From Hafnia alvei (lineage in GTDB: Bacteria > Pseudomonadota > Gammaproteobacteria > Enterobacterales > Enterobacteriaceae), in assembly GCF_900095695.1 (NCBI RefSeq), contig NZ_FMIQ01000043.1, positions 1 to 53,188 of the forward strand: a stretch of 53,188 bases of DNA, given 5' to 3'. The translations under genes and the position numbers were made by a program. Below, piece after piece: positions 36,159 to 51,074 of the stretch (within the stretch, counting starts at the first letter, position 1; the number at the start of each line of letters is the position of its first letter). Under the pieces are notes generated by a model. That model saw only the letters and a program-made list of their open reading frames with translations, ran no database searches and was not told where the DNA came from.

Positions 36159-37789
36159 CGCCAACGGAACTGTGCCGCTTTTATTTGATTGTTCGTGTTT
36201 TCCTCACATACGGCCTCGATGAACTGATCCCGAAAATGCGCATTACCTTGCCGTTGCGCATGGGCAGGCATTTGCTGTTTTGGATGCGTAACAAGCATAA
36301 AGACAAGCCTCTAGGCGAACGCCTGCGTTTGGCATTACAGGAGTTAGGGCCGGTTTGGATTAAGTTTGGCCAGATGATGTCGACGCGACGCGACCTGTTC
36401 CCGCCAACGATCGCCGATCAACTGGCGCTGCTTCAAGATCGTGTTGCGCCTTTTGATGGTGCTCTTGCTCGCAAGCAAATTGAAGATTCAATGGGCGGTC
36501 CGCTTGAGCAATGGTTTGATGATTTCGACCAAAACGCGCTGGCTTCGGCTTCTATCGCTCAGGTTCATACGGCTAAATTAAAAGAAAACGGTCGCGAGAT
36601 CGTTCTGAAAGTGATTCGCCCCGATATTCTGCCCATTATCAAAGCTGACGTGCGCCTGATGTACCGTTTTGCGGACTGGGTCCCGAAGCTGATGCCGGAT
36701 GGCCGCCGCTTACGCCCGCGTGAAGTGGTGCGTGAATACGAAAAAACGTTGTTGGATGAGCTCAATTTGCTGCGAGAAGCGGCGAACGCTATTCAGCTGC
36801 GTCGTAATTTCGAAGACAGCCCAATGCTGTATGTTCCCGAGATTTACTCTGATTACTGCCGTGAAAATGTGTTGGTGATGGAGAGAATCTACGGTATTCC
36901 TGTGTCTGATTTGCCTGCTTTACATGCGCAAAACACCAATATGAAACTGTTGGCCGAGCGCGGTGTGCAGGTCTTCTTTACTCAGGTATTCCGCGATAGT
37001 TTCTTCCATGCAGATATGCACCCTGGCAATATTTTTGTCAGCTATGAACACCCGGAGAATCCGCAATATATCGGTATAGATTGCGGCATCGTGGGCAGCT
37101 TGAACAAAGACGATAAACGCTATCTGGCAGAAAACTTCATTGCGTTCTTCAATCGTGATTACCGTAAGGTTGCAGAGCTGCACGTTGACTCAGGTTGGGT
37201 TCCGCGTGATACCAACATTGAAGATTTTGAATTTGCTATTCGCACCGTGTGTGAACCTATTTTCGAAAAGCCATTGGCCGAAATCTCGTTTGGTCATGTG
37301 CTGCTAAATCTGTTCAATACTGCGCGACGCTTCAACATGGAAGTGCAGCCGCAGTTGGTTCTATTGCAAAAAACACTGCTGTATGTGGAAGGATTGGGGC
37401 GTCAGCTTTATCCGCAGTTAGATCTGTGGACCACAGCCAAGCCTTTCTTAGAAACATGGCTGCGCGATCAGGTGGGTATACCTGCGATTATTCGTTCTTT
37501 GAAAGAGAAAGCGCCGTTCTGGGCTGAAAAGCTGCCGGAACTGCCAGAGCTGTTCTATGACAGTCTGCAACAGCATAAAGCCTTGCAGCAGAGCGTCGAT
37601 CGCGTATTCACACAGCTCGATAAACAACGTAATCGCCATGGACGTTCACGATATTTGTTTGGGATTGGCGCTACACTATTACTGAGTGGTACGATTTTGG
37701 TTGCCGCGAAAATTGCAGTCTGGCCAGTTTGGGTTATTGCTGGCGGATGTGTGGCTTGGATCGCTGGATGGCGTTATACCCGCCAGTAG
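36155..37789 (+). CDS. ubiB: Atypical kinase/ATPase UbiB of ubiquinone synthesis
   Basis: A 544-residue UbiB/ADCK family member (E. coli 546). The family signature KxGQ is at K70-Q73 ([11 protein letters not shown]), replacing a normal kinase glycine loop. The atypical nucleotide site continues with SIAQVH, and [10 protein letters not shown] and IDCGIVG supply the catalytic Asp residues. Two C-terminal helices (about 497-540) anchor it to the inner membrane. Known role: ATPase that extracts or presents lipid precursors. Last gene of the ubiEJB operon. Confidence 0.97.
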   Translation: MTPTELCRFYLIVRVFLTYGLDELIPKMRITLPLRMGRHLLFWMRNKHKDKPLGERLRLALQELGPVWIKFGQMMSTRRDLFPPTIADQLALLQDRVAPFDGALARKQIEDSMGGPLEQWFDDFDQNALASASIAQVHTAKLKENGREIVLKVIRPDILPIIKADVRLMYRFADWVPKLMPDGRRLRPREVVREYEKTLLDELNLLREAANAIQLRRNFEDSPMLYVPEIYSDYCRENVLVMERIYGIPVSDLPALHAQNTNMKLLAERGVQVFFTQVFRDSFFHADMHPGNIFVSYEHPENPQYIGIDCGIVGSLNKDDKRYLAENFIAFFNRDYRKVAELHVDSGWVPRDTNIEDFEFAIRTVCEPIFEKPLAEISFGHVLLNLFNTARRFNMEVQPQLVLLQKTLLYVEGLGRQLYPQLDLWTTAKPFLETWLRDQVGIPAIIRSLKEKAPFWAEKLPELPELFYDSLQQHKALQQSVDRVFTQLDKQRNRHGRSRYLFGIGATLLLSGTILVAAKIAVWPVWVIAGGCVAWIAGWRYTRQ

Positions 37790-37854
37790 ATACCCAAAAC
37801 GAGTAATTCATCGTTCCTAGCGCATACTTTTGATTAATTGTTATTGGTTAGTAG

Positions 37855-37884
37855 TTCAATATTTCTGCGTGACTACCGTATAAT
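37855..37884 (+). promoter_or_regulatory. Probable tatABC promoter
   Basis: A perfect TATAAT (37879-37884) is preceded, with an 18-bp spacer, by a weak -35 TTCAAT (37855-37860). It lies 40 bases upstream of the tatA start in the gap after ubiB. Confidence 0.5.
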
Positions 37885-37923
37885 GCGGCGCACGAATAAC
37901 CCCTATCAATAGAGGTGATTAAA

Positions 37924-38193
37924 ATGGGTGGTATCAGTATTTGGCAGTTGTTGATTATTGCAGTGATCGTAGTACTGCTGTTTGGTACTAACAAGCTGCG
38001 TACTCTGGGTTCCGATCTTGGTGCGTCAATCAAAGGTTTTAAAAAGGCGATTGGTGATGAGGATAAAACTCCACCGTCGACTAACACAAACAGCACTGCG
38101 GCACCGCAGGATGCAGACTTTAAGTCTCTGTCTGAGCAGCAGCCTGAAGTGAAGAAAGAAGAATCTAAGAGCCAGAACAAAGAGCAGGTGTAA
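37924..38193 (+). CDS. tatA: Twin-arginine translocase subunit TatA
   Basis: An 89-residue pore-forming Tat subunit. The N-terminus [20 protein letters not shown] is a single membrane helix identical over the first 20 residues to E. coli TatA as I recall it. [23 protein letters not shown] is the amphipathic helix, followed by a disordered polar tail. Start ATG 37924 with GAGGTG eight bases upstream; an ATT three codons earlier is not needed. tatB follows after three bases. Confidence 0.97.
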   Translation: MGGISIWQLLIIAVIVVLLFGTNKLRTLGSDLGASIKGFKKAIGDEDKTPPSTNTNSTAAPQDADFKSLSEQQPEVKKEESKSQNKEQV

Positions 38194-38196
38194 GCC

Positions 38197-38751
38197 GTGT
38201 TTGACATCGGGTTTGGTGAGCTGCTGCTGGTAATGGTGATAGGTCTAGTTGTACTAGGCCCTGAACGTTTGCCTGTTGCAGTGCGTACGGTTGCCGGATG
38301 GATCAGGGCGCTGCGATCTCTTGCGGCCTCTGTTCAGAACGAACTGTCGCAAGAGTTAAAGCTTCAGGAACTACAGGATAGTTTGAAGAAAGCCGAAAGC
38401 GCTGGTCTTCAGAATCTGACCCCTGAGCTAAAAGCCTCAATGGATGAGCTAAAAGAAGCCGCAGAGTCAATGAAGCGCAGTTATCAGACTCAGGTTGCTG
38501 AGCCTGTTGCACAGGCAGCTGAAACTATCCATAAACCGGATGTGACAGACCCTGAAGCGTTTCACGACGAAGTCGATGCAGGCTTAAGAGAAGATGAGCG
38601 CAAGCGTGCCGAAGCCGTTAAGGTGGAAGCAACCAATGCAACATCGGCTGAGCCGGTAGCCACAGAGGACGCTTTGGTCGATGCTGAAAAACCAGCAGTG
38701 AAAATGCCAGAGCAGCCTGTTCCCTCTCACTCTACAACAAGCGATCGTTAA
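38197..38751 (+). CDS. tatB: Twin-arginine translocase subunit TatB
   Basis: A 184-residue Tat receptor subunit. One N-terminal helix with the conserved Glu ([20 protein letters not shown]), then [20 protein letters not shown]. It has a long charged coiled-coil region to about residue 115 and a divergent acidic tail. It starts with GTG at 38197. TatB and TatC together bind twin-arginine signal peptides. tatC starts three bases after its stop. Confidence 0.96.
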   Translation: MFDIGFGELLLVMVIGLVVLGPERLPVAVRTVAGWIRALRSLAASVQNELSQELKLQELQDSLKKAESAGLQNLTPELKASMDELKEAAESMKRSYQTQVAEPVAQAAETIHKPDVTDPEAFHDEVDAGLREDERKRAEAVKVEATNATSAEPVATEDALVDAEKPAVKMPEQPVPSHSTTSDR

Positions 38752-38754
38752 AGC

Positions 38755-39540
38755 ATGGCCGTTGATGATACCCAGCCTCTGATTAGCCATTTAATCGAGC
38801 TACGTAAGCGACTCTTAAATTCGATTATTTGTATTCTGGTGGTATTCCTGGCGCTGGTCTATTTTTCCAACGACATTTACCACCTGATTGCATCGCCGCT
38901 GATTAAGCAGCTGCCACAGGGCGCTAGCATGATCGCCACCGATGTCGCATCGCCGTTCTTTACGCCGATTAAGCTAACGATGATGGTGTCGGTGTTTGTT
39001 TCTGCTCCGATGATTTTGTTCCAAATTTGGGCTTTTGTGGCTCCAGCCCTTTATAAGCATGAACGCCGTTTGCTGATGCCATTGCTGGTTTCAAGCTCGT
39101 TCTTGTTCTATTTAGGTATGGCGTTTGCCTACTTTATCGTGTTCCCACTGGCGTTTGGTTTCTTCGCGAAAACAGCACCGATTGGTGTGACAATCGCAAC
39201 GGATATCAATAATTATCTCGATTTCGTTATGGCGCTCTTTATGGCGTTTGGCGTGTCGTTTGAGGTTCCGGTAGCCATTATTTTACTGTGCTGGAGCGGG
39301 GTGACTACGCCAGCGGAGTTAAAACAGAAACGCCCATACGTGATCGTGGGTGCCTTCGTGCTGGGCATGTTGCTCACGCCGCCTGACGTGTTCTCACAAA
39401 CACTGCTGGCGATCCCAATGTGTATCCTGTTTGAAATCGGCGTGTTCTTCGCCCGGTTCTACGTGGGTAAACGTCGTTCTCGCAGTGACGAGGATGAGGG
39501 AAACGAAGAAGATACCGACGAGCAGTCAAAACAAGGCTGA
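38755..39540 (+). CDS. tatC: Twin-arginine translocase subunit TatC
   Basis: A 261-residue six-helix membrane protein and the core of the Tat receptor. Visible: the cytoplasmic N-terminus with [13 protein letters not shown], the conserved Px[12 protein letters not shown] loop region, [14 protein letters not shown] and the [16 protein letters not shown] segment. It ends in an acidic cytoplasmic tail. Last gene of tatABC, followed by a strong terminator, so tatD has at least partly separate expression. Confidence 0.97.
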   Translation: MAVDDTQPLISHLIELRKRLLNSIICILVVFLALVYFSNDIYHLIASPLIKQLPQGASMIATDVASPFFTPIKLTMMVSVFVSAPMILFQIWAFVAPALYKHERRLLMPLLVSSSFLFYLGMAFAYFIVFPLAFGFFAKTAPIGVTIATDINNYLDFVMALFMAFGVSFEVPVAIILLCWSGVTTPAELKQKRPYVIVGAFVLGMLLTPPDVFSQTLLAIPMCILFEIGVFFARFYVGKRRSRSDEDEGNEEDTDEQSKQG

Positions 39541-39553
39541 CACAATAAGTGCC

Positions 39554-39580
39554 AGAGGCCGCCGAAAGGGCGGCCTCTTT
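39554..39580 (+). terminator. Rho-independent terminator after tatC
   Basis: Perfect 10-bp stem AGAGGCCGCC / GGCGGCCTCT with loop GAAAG, followed by TTTACATGGTTTTT. It lies between tatC and the tatD ribosome site. Confidence 0.85.
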
Positions 39581-39602
39581 ACATGGTTTTTGGAGTGCTT
39601 TC

Positions 39603-41422
<1,820 letters not shown>

Positions 41423-41448
41423 TCATTGTTTGATTTGAGAAGACAAGA

Positions 41449-41479
41449 ACCGCCGTTGATATCTCACGGCGGTTTTTTT
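41449..41479 (+). terminator. Bidirectional terminator between hemB and rfaH
   Basis: Stem ACCGCCGT / ACGGCGGT (8 bp) with a 9-base loop and TTTTTT on the plus strand; on the minus strand the hairpin ends in TTCTTGTC, weaker. It sits between convergent hemB and rfaH. Confidence 0.85.
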
Positions 41480-41481
41480 GT

Positions 41482-41970
41482 TTAACGTTTTTCGAAATCC
41501 GTATTCTCAACGCTTTGCTGTACAGGTTTATTGAGCAGGTTAAGCAATAGAATGGCTCGTTTTTCACCATCGGCTTCGGTGTAAATGGCTTCAAAACCTT
41601 CAAATGCACCGCTGGTGATCACTACGGTATCGCCGGGCGCTGGGGTATCAGGATCAATGCATTCAGTCGGGGGCGCCGTCATCAATTGCTTGATAACCTT
41701 AAAAGGAATGGTGACCGGTAGAGATCCAAATCGAACGAAATGGCTGACACCGCGCGTAGATTGTACCGTGGTGGTATGGACTCTTTCAGGGTCGAGCTCG
41801 ATAAACATGTAGTTAGGGAACATGGGTTCCTTCACCTGTGTACGTTTGCCGCGAACGATTTTCTCCAACGTAATCATTGGAGTAAAGCAGGGAATTTCCT
41901 GACGCGTTAGATGCTCTTTCGCACGCTCTAGTTGACCTCTTTTGCAATACAGCAGATACCACGATTCCAT
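41482..41970 (-). CDS. rfaH: Transcription antiterminator RfaH
   Basis: A 162-residue NusG paralogue, the same length as E. coli Rfa[14 protein letters not shown] and [13 protein letters not shown] form the NGN domain that binds RNA polymerase. The C-terminal domain contains the KOW-like [18 protein letters not shown] and can refold between helical and beta forms in E. coli. Known role: recruited at ops sites to read through long operons for LPS, capsule and haemolysin. It reads leftward, convergent with hemB and divergent from pepE. No ops element was found in this window. Confidence 0.97.
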   Translation of the reverse strand: MESWYLLYCKRGQLERAKEHLTRQEIPCFTPMITLEKIVRGKRTQVKEPMFPNYMFIELDPERVHTTTVQSTRGVSHFVRFGSLPVTIPFKVIKQLMTAPPTECIDPDTPAPGDTVVITSGAFEGFEAIYTEADGEKRAILLLNLLNKPVQQSVENTDFEKR

Positions 41971-42223
41971 AACAACCTACGATTTAATGACTTACCCAGA
42001 GCATAGCAAAAGGTCGGATTGATAGACAGTTTCAGCTATTTATAGCGAGTATCTGCTATTGCTTACGCCGAGGTTTTACATTTTTTGCCACTTCAGGCAG
42101 AAGATCACAGCGTTGACCATAATTATTAGTTATAAATATCGCCCTATATAACCATTCGGGTTAGGTGTGGTTTCGGCGTGATAAAGCGCAATAAAATCAT
42201 TCTCAATGCTAGGAGAAATTCCC

Positions 42224-42949
42224 ATGGAGTTGTTTTTACTGAGTAACGGTAAGGTTTCCGGTGAATCTGAATTGCTGGGTTATGCAAAAGGACCCATTCA
42301 GTCCATGCTGCTAAGCAAGAAGATACGTTCTGCGGTACTGGTGCCCTATGCTGTGATCCGCGGTAACTACGACGCGCGTGCCGCAGAGTTAGAGAACTCA
42401 TTAGGTATTCAAGTGACAAGCCTGCATCATTTTGACGATCCGGTTAAAGCCATTGAAGAGGCTGAATGTATTCTGGTGAGCGGCGGTAATACCTGGCTGC
42501 TGAACCAAATGCTGCATGAGAATGGCCTAATTGTGCCGATTCAGCGCGCGGTACGTGAACGTGAGATCCCCTATATCGGCTGGAGTGCCGGTTGTAACGT
42601 GGCAACGCCAAGCATTCGAACCACCAACGATATGCCGGTGCGCAATAGCGTGGTACTGCCTGCGCTAGGTTTGTTCCCTGTTCAGATCAACCCGCACTAC
42701 ATCGATGCCCACCTGAGTGGTCATATGGGGGAAACGCGCGACGAGCGTATTGCCGAGTTTTGTGCGGTGAATCCAAGTGAATATGTAATTGCGTTACGTG
42801 AAGGTAGCTTGCTGCATGTCTCTGGTGATGAGCTGGAATACTACAGCGTGAAAGCTCAGGGATTTAAAGTATTCCGTCACAATCAAGAAACTCATGAGTA
42901 TTTTGATACACAAGCATTGGCCGATATGGTGCCTTTTCGCTGCTGTTAA
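42224..42949 (+). CDS. pepE: Peptidase E (alpha-aspartyl dipeptidase), S51 family
   Basis: A 241-residue serine peptidase specific for N-terminal Asp dipeptides. The nucleophile lies in GWSAGCN, with IRTTNDMPV and the His of QINPHYIDAH as family landmarks. E. coli PepE is 229 residues and moderately similar. The start is ATG 42224 with AGGAG eight bases upstream; six upstream codons are open but unneeded. It lies alone between rfaH and ubiD. The 250-base gap before it is AT-rich and must hold both the rfaH and pepE promoters; I cannot assign them. Confidence 0.93.
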   Translation: MELFLLSNGKVSGESELLGYAKGPIQSMLLSKKIRSAVLVPYAVIRGNYDARAAELENSLGIQVTSLHHFDDPVKAIEEAECILVSGGNTWLLNQMLHENGLIVPIQRAVREREIPYIGWSAGCNVATPSIRTTNDMPVRNSVVLPALGLFPVQINPHYIDAHLSGHMGETRDERIAEFCAVNPSEYVIALREGSLLHVSGDELEYYSVKAQGFKVFRHNQETHEYFDTQALADMVPFRCC

Positions 42950-43101
42950 CCGTCAATGAACAAAGATATTCCGTTTGTTGCGGGCAGCCTATCGAATGAT
43001 AATGCTTATTAAAGCAATTAGTTACCTGCTTGTAACAAAAGTGCAGCAACCAGAGTGAAGAACGCTTATAATGGGTTCTTCACCAGCCCAATAAGAAAGC
43101 T

Positions 43102-44610
43102 ATGAAATACCGTGACTTGCGCGAATTCCTCTCTTTGCTGGAACAGAGAGGTGAGCTAAAACGCATCAGCCAGCCAATCGATCCTTATCTGGAAATGACA
43201 GAAATTGCGGACCGCACTTTGCGTGCCGGTGGCCCGGCGTTGCTGTTTGAAAATCCTAAGGGATATGACATTCCTGTTTTGTGCAACCTGTTTGGTACAG
43301 CAAAGCGTGTCGCCTTAGGTATGGGACAGGAAGATGTTAGCGCGTTGCGTGAAGTCGGTAAGCTGTTGGCATTTTTAAAAGAACCAGAGCCGCCAAAGGG
43401 GTTTCGCGATCTGTTTGATAAACTGCCTCAGTTTAAACAGGTTCTGAATATGCCGACGAAACGGCTGAGCACTGCGCCGTGCCAAGAACTTATTTGGCAG
43501 GGAGATGATGTAGATTTAGGTCGTATTCCGGTTATGCATTGCTGGCCTGAAGACGCAGCACCGCTGATTTCGTGGGGGCTGACTGTGACCCGTGGCCCGA
43601 ATAAAGAGCGGCAGAACCTTGGCATCTATCGCCAGCAGGTTCTGGGCAAGAATAAAGTCATTATGCGCTGGCTGTCTCATCGCGGCGGTGCGCTTGATTT
43701 CCAAGAGTGGTGCCAAGCTCATCCAGGTGAACGCTTCCCGGTGTCCGTGGCTTTAGGCGCCGATCCAGCGACAATACTCGGCGCGGTGACGCCAGTGCCG
43801 GATACGCTTTCTGAATATGCGTTTGCAGGATTATTACGCGGCAATAAGAGCGAGGTCGTTAAATGTATTTCTAACGATCTGGAAGTGCCTGCCAGCGCTG
43901 AAATTGTGTTGGAAGGCTATATCGAGCCGGGTGAGATGGCGCCAGAAGGACCTTATGGCGACCACACGGGTTATTACAATGAAATCGATAATTTCCCCGT
44001 CTTTACCGTGACGCATATTACCCAGCGTCGTGATCCTATCTATCATTCGACCTATACCGGACGTCCACCGGATGAACCTGCGGTGATGGGACTGGCATTA
44101 AACGAAGTTTTTGTGCCTATTCTGCAAAAGCAGTTCCCGGAAATAGTGGATTTCTATCTGCCGCCGGAAGGGTGTTCATATCGAATGGCGGTCGTCACGA
44201 TGAAGAAACAGTACGCCGGTCATGCCAAGCGCGTGATGATGGGCGTCTGGTCGTTTTTACGCCAATTTATGTACACCAAATTTGTCATTGTTTGTGATGA
44301 CGATATCAATGCTCGAGATTGGAACGACGTTATTTGGGCTATCACTACTCGAATGGATCCCGCGCGTGATACGGTGATGATTGAAAATACACCGATAGAT
44401 TATCTTGATTTCGCTTCACCGGTGTCGGGGCTGGGTTCCAAAATGGGACTGGATGCCACCAACAAATGGCCGGGTGAAACACAACGCGAATGGGGACGCC
44501 CCATTGTTATGGATGAAAAAGTCCGCACGCGGATTGATGCCATCTGGGATGAACTGGCAATTCTGGAAGATAACCATACTGACGCTAAGAATAGCCGCAA
44601 GCCTAATTAA
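43102..44610 (+). CDS. ubiD: Prenylated-FMN decarboxylase UbiD
   Basis: A 502-residue 3-octaprenyl-4-hydroxybenzoate decarboxylase (E. coli 497) that uses prenyl-FMN made by UbiX. Visible: [36 protein letters not shown] (phosphate and metal site), and [13 protein letters not shown] with the catalytic Glu-Arg-Glu neighbourhood. The start ATG 43102 is preceded by AAGAAAG. A TATAAT box lies at 43067-43072. fre follows after 48 bases, as in other enterics. Confidence 0.97.
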   Translation: MKYRDLREFLSLLEQRGELKRISQPIDPYLEMTEIADRTLRAGGPALLFENPKGYDIPVLCNLFGTAKRVALGMGQEDVSALREVGKLLAFLKEPEPPKGFRDLFDKLPQFKQVLNMPTKRLSTAPCQELIWQGDDVDLGRIPVMHCWPEDAAPLISWGLTVTRGPNKERQNLGIYRQQVLGKNKVIMRWLSHRGGALDFQEWCQAHPGERFPVSVALGADPATILGAVTPVPDTLSEYAFAGLLRGNKSEVVKCISNDLEVPASAEIVLEGYIEPGEMAPEGPYGDHTGYYNEIDNFPVFTVTHITQRRDPIYHSTYTGRPPDEPAVMGLALNEVFVPILQKQFPEIVDFYLPPEGCSYRMAVVTMKKQYAGHAKRVMMGVWSFLRQFMYTKFVIVCDDDINARDWNDVIWAITTRMDPARDTVMIENTPIDYLDFASPVSGLGSKMGLDATNKWPGETQREWGRPIVMDEKVRTRIDAIWDELAILEDNHTDAKNSRKPN

Positions 44611-44658
44611 CGGCGGCTGTCTGGTTATGCAAAACCCTTTATCCGATAGAGTAACTAC

Positions 44659-45360
44659 ATGACAACGTTGAGCTGTAAAGTCACTTCCGTTGAGGCTATC
44701 ACCGATACGGTTTATCGCGTTCGCTTAGTGCCGGAAGCACCGGTTTCGTTTCGCGCAGGCCAGTATTTGATGGTTGAAATGGATGAGCGTGACAAGCGTC
44801 CGTTCTCTATGGCTTCAACGCCATTGGAAAAGGATTTTATCGAACTGCATATCGGCGCTTCAGAGATCAATCTCTATGCGATGGCGGTAATGGATCGCAT
44901 CCTGAAAGATCGTGTGGTGAATGTTGATATCCCTCACGGCGAAGCTTGGCTGCGCGAAGAGGGCGATCGTCCATTAGTGTTGATCGCCGGTGGTACCGGA
45001 TTCTCCTACACTCGCTCTATTCTGATGATGGCGCTGGCACAGCAGCCTAATCGTGAAATCGCGATTTATTGGGGTGGACGTGAATCCAAGTATTTGTACG
45101 ATCTGGCTGAGTTAGAAGCGCTGCAAGAAAAACACCCACAGCTGAAGGTTATCCCTGTGGTCGAACAGCCTGAAGAGGGCTGGAACGGCCGAACCGGTAC
45201 CGTTTTGAGCGCAGTTTTGCAAGACTACGGCTCGCTGGCAGAATACGATATCTACATCGCTGGGCGTTTTGAAATGGCGAAGATTGCGCGTGAGCGTTTC
45301 TGCGCCGAACGTGAAGCCAAAGTAGAGCATATGTTTGGCGATGCATTTGCGTTCATCTGA
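44659..45360 (+). CDS. fre: NAD(P)H:flavin oxidoreductase Fre
   Basis: A 233-residue flavin reductase (E. coli Fre is the same length) that reduces free FMN or riboflavin, feeding ferric reduction and ribonucleotide reductase activation. Motifs: RPFSMAS (flavin isoalloxazine site), [14 protein letters not shown] (nucleotide-binding GGTG), YWGGRE and [14 protein letters not shown]. It lacks the usual AMP-binding motif of FAD enzymes, as expected for Fre. Expressed with ubiD; its downstream end faces fadA. Confidence 0.96.
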   Translation: MTTLSCKVTSVEAITDTVYRVRLVPEAPVSFRAGQYLMVEMDERDKRPFSMASTPLEKDFIELHIGASEINLYAMAVMDRILKDRVVNVDIPHGEAWLREEGDRPLVLIAGGTGFSYTRSILMMALAQQPNREIAIYWGGRESKYLYDLAELEALQEKHPQLKVIPVVEQPEEGWNGRTGTVLSAVLQDYGSLAEYDIYIAGRFEMAKIARERFCAEREAKVEHMFGDAFAFI

Positions 45361-45367
45361 TATAACG

Positions 45368-45406
45368 CATCTGCTAGTAGTAAGGTGTATCGACTGCTAG
45401 CAGATG
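45368..45406. other. Hairpin between fre and fadA
   Basis: Perfect 10-bp arms CATCTGCTAG (45368-45377) and CTAGCAGATG (45397-45406) around a 19-base loop, without a T run. It lies between convergent genes and may act as an RNA-stability end for fre. Confidence 0.4.
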
Positions 45407-45422
45407 ATGTTCTGCCAGAAAT

Positions 45423-45447
45423 AAAAAACCCGCCCCTGACAGGCGGG
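45423..45447 (-). terminator. Rho-independent terminator of fadBA
   Basis: Minus strand: CCCGCC / GGCGGG with loop TGTCAGG and a following TTTTTT, 20 bases beyond the fadA stop. Confidence 0.9.
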
Positions 45448-45467
45448 AAGTACGGCAACTAAACTAT

Positions 45468-48861
<3,394 letters not shown>

Positions 48862-48887
48862 CGTGATCTCCTGAATCAGCGCAGTTG

Positions 48888-48904
48888 ATCTGGTATGACC
48901 AGAT
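48888..48904 (-). promoter_or_regulatory. FadR operator of fadBA
   Basis: ATCTGGT-ATG-ACCAGAT is a 17-bp site with perfect 7-bp arms and differs by one central base from the E. coli fadB site as I recall it. It lies 27-43 bases before the fadB ATG, where FadR without acyl-CoA would block transcription. Confidence 0.88.
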
Positions 48905-49063
48905 GCTTTGAAGTGTGGTTTTAATGTTAAATTTTTGCAAACAAAACATTGCGCATTTGCAAACTTGATCACAGAGAGTTGAATGGGGCTTTTGCCAACT
49001 TCCTGTTTTTAAGGAGTGCTGTGATAAGATGGAAAAATTCGTTGTGGGCAAAGGGTCATTTAC

Positions 49064-50395
49064 ATGGAAACACTAGCTTCGTTGTATTCTGAACACATGG
49101 AAACGCTGCAGCAGCGCACCCGTGAGGTTTTAGCGCGTAGTCAACTGGATGGGTTATTGATTCATTCTGGTGAGTTGTTATCGTTGTTCTTAGACGATCG
49201 TGATTATCCGTTTAAGGTGAATCCTCAGTTCAAAGCCTGGGTGCCGGTGACTCAAGTACCTAATTGCTGGTTGTGGGTAGACGGTGTGAATAAGCCGAAG
49301 CTTTGGTTCTATTCTCCCGTTGATTACTGGTATAGCGTTGAACCACTGCCCGATGCGTTTTGGACTTCTCATGTAGAAATGACCGCTTTGCGTAAAGCAG
49401 ATGACATCGCACAGCTGTTGCCAAGTGCGCGCGAGCGTGTTGCCTATATCGGCTATGTTCCGCAGCGTGCGCAGTCTTTGGGTATTAAAGCTGAAAATAT
49501 TAACCCGCAGGCGGTGCTAGATTATCTGCACTACCATCGCGCATACAAAACCGGCTATGAACAAGCGTGTATGCGTGAAGCGCAAAAGACGGCGGTAGTT
49601 GGGCATCAAGCAGCACTAGAAGCATTCCAGTCGGGTATGAGTGAGTTTGATATCAATCAGGCATATCTGACGGCAACAGGACATCGTGATACTGATGTAC
49701 CGTACGACAATATCGTGGCACTGAATGAGCATGCTGCGGTTCTGCACTACACGACGTTACAACATAAGTTGCCTTCTGAAGTCCGTAGCTTCTTGCTTGA
49801 TGCGGGTGCGGAATATAACGGCTATGCGGCGGATTTAACGCGTACCTATGCGGCTAAAAGCGATAGCGACTTTGCAGCGTTGGTCAGCGACATGAATAAA
49901 GAGCAACTGGCGCTGATTGCGACGCTGAAATGTGGTGTACGTTACACGGATTACCATCTGCAAATGCATCAGCGTTTGGCAAAATTGCTCAAAAAACACC
50001 ATATCCTGAAAGATATCAGTGAAGAAGCTGCCGTGGAGCAAGGGCTGACATGTCCATTCCTACCGCATGGCTTGGGGCATCCGCTTGGGCTACAGGTCCA
50101 TGATGTTGCAGGTTTTATGCAGGATGAAAATGGTACCCATCTGGCTGCGCCAGAAATGTATCCATTCCTGCGCTGCACGCGCATCATGGAACCGGGTATG
50201 GTGATGACGATCGAACCTGGCCTGTACTTTATTGATTCACTGCTCGCGCCGTGGAAAGAAGGGAAGTTTAGTCAGCACTTTGATTGGGCTCGCATTGATG
50301 CTTTCCGCCCTTACGGCGGGATCCGTATTGAAGATAACGTAATTTTCCATGAGAAATCAGTGGAAAATATGACGCGCGATCTGCATTTGGATTGA
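49064..50395 (+). CDS. pepQ: Xaa-Pro dipeptidase (prolidase) PepQ
   Basis: A 443-residue pita-bread-fold metallopeptidase, identical in length to E. coli PepQ, that cleaves X-Pro dipeptides and some organophosphates. The dinuclear metal ligands sit in [18 protein letters not shown] (two Asp), [13 protein letters not shown] (His), MTIEPGLYF (Glu) and GGIRIEDNV (Glu). The start ATG 49064 follows GGGTCATTTAC. Its stop shares one base with the yigZ start, so the two are coupled. Divergent from fadB, as in E. coli. Confidence 0.97.
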   Translation: METLASLYSEHMETLQQRTREVLARSQLDGLLIHSGELLSLFLDDRDYPFKVNPQFKAWVPVTQVPNCWLWVDGVNKPKLWFYSPVDYWYSVEPLPDAFWTSHVEMTALRKADDIAQLLPSARERVAYIGYVPQRAQSLGIKAENINPQAVLDYLHYHRAYKTGYEQACMREAQKTAVVGHQAALEAFQSGMSEFDINQAYLTATGHRDTDVPYDNIVALNEHAAVLHYTTLQHKLPSEVRSFLLDAGAEYNGYAADLTRTYAAKSDSDFAALVSDMNKEQLALIATLKCGVRYTDYHLQMHQRLAKLLKKHHILKDISEEAAVEQGLTCPFLPHGLGHPLGLQVHDVAGFMQDENGTHLAAPEMYPFLRCTRIMEPGMVMTIEPGLYFIDSLLAPWKEGKFSQHFDWARIDAFRPYGGIRIEDNVIFHEKSVENMTRDLHLD

Positions 50396-51009
50396 TGAGT
50401 CAGCCTTATCTTATTCCCGCTGAGGCGCTGAGCTTCAGCGAGGAAATCAAAAAAAGCCGCTTCATTACCTTGTTGGCACATACGACGGGTAGCGAAGCGG
50501 CAAAAGCTTTTGTCACTCAGGTGAAATCCGAGCATCCTGATGCGCGTCATCATTGCTGGGCGTTTGTTGCCGGTGCACCGGATGATTCTCAACAGTTAGG
50601 TTTCTCAGATGACGGTGAGCCGTCGGGAACGGCGGGAAAGCCAATGCTTGCTCAACTGATGGGCAGTCATATTGGTGAAATCACGGCGGTCGTTGTGCGT
50701 TATTATGGCGGCATCCGATTGGGAACCGGTGGTTTGGTTAAAGCCTACGGTGGCGGTGTTCAACAAGCATTAAAACTTTTGCCAGTAGAGCGTAAAGTGC
50801 CGCAGGCTGAGTATACTTTGCAGTGTGACTATGGATTATTGACCCAAGTTGAAGCCGTTATAGCGCAGGTTGGGGGTGAGATCTTGCAGAGTGATTATGC
50901 TGTTGATGTGCTGCTGACGGTGAGTTTGCCTGTGCTGGTTGTAGAAGACGTCGCTGAAAAGTTACGCAACATGAGCCGTGGCTCATTGCAATTACATCAG
51001 ACTTCGTAA
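50395..51009 (+). CDS. yigZ: IMPACT-family protein YigZ
   Basis: A 204-residue protein of the YigZ/IMPACT family. The N-terminal UPF0029 domain has EIKKSRFITLLAHT, HPDARHHCWAF, DDGEPSGTAGKPML and VVVRYYGGIRLGTGGLVKAYG. The C-terminal DUF1949 domain is EF-G domain V-like (residues about 140-200). The function is unknown; it may bind nucleic acid or the ribosome. The ATG at 50395 overlaps the pepQ stop (TGATG). trkH follows after 65 bases, as in E. coli. Confidence 0.95.
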   Translation: MSQPYLIPAEALSFSEEIKKSRFITLLAHTTGSEAAKAFVTQVKSEHPDARHHCWAFVAGAPDDSQQLGFSDDGEPSGTAGKPMLAQLMGSHIGEITAVVVRYYGGIRLGTGGLVKAYGGGVQQALKLLPVERKVPQAEYTLQCDYGLLTQVEAVIAQVGGEILQSDYAVDVLLTVSLPVLVVEDVAEKLRNMSRGSLQLHQTS

Positions 51010-51074
51010 TAATCCCCCGCATTATCTTTTTTGTTGTACTTATTACTCTTTAATTGAGCAAGGAACGTGCCCGA

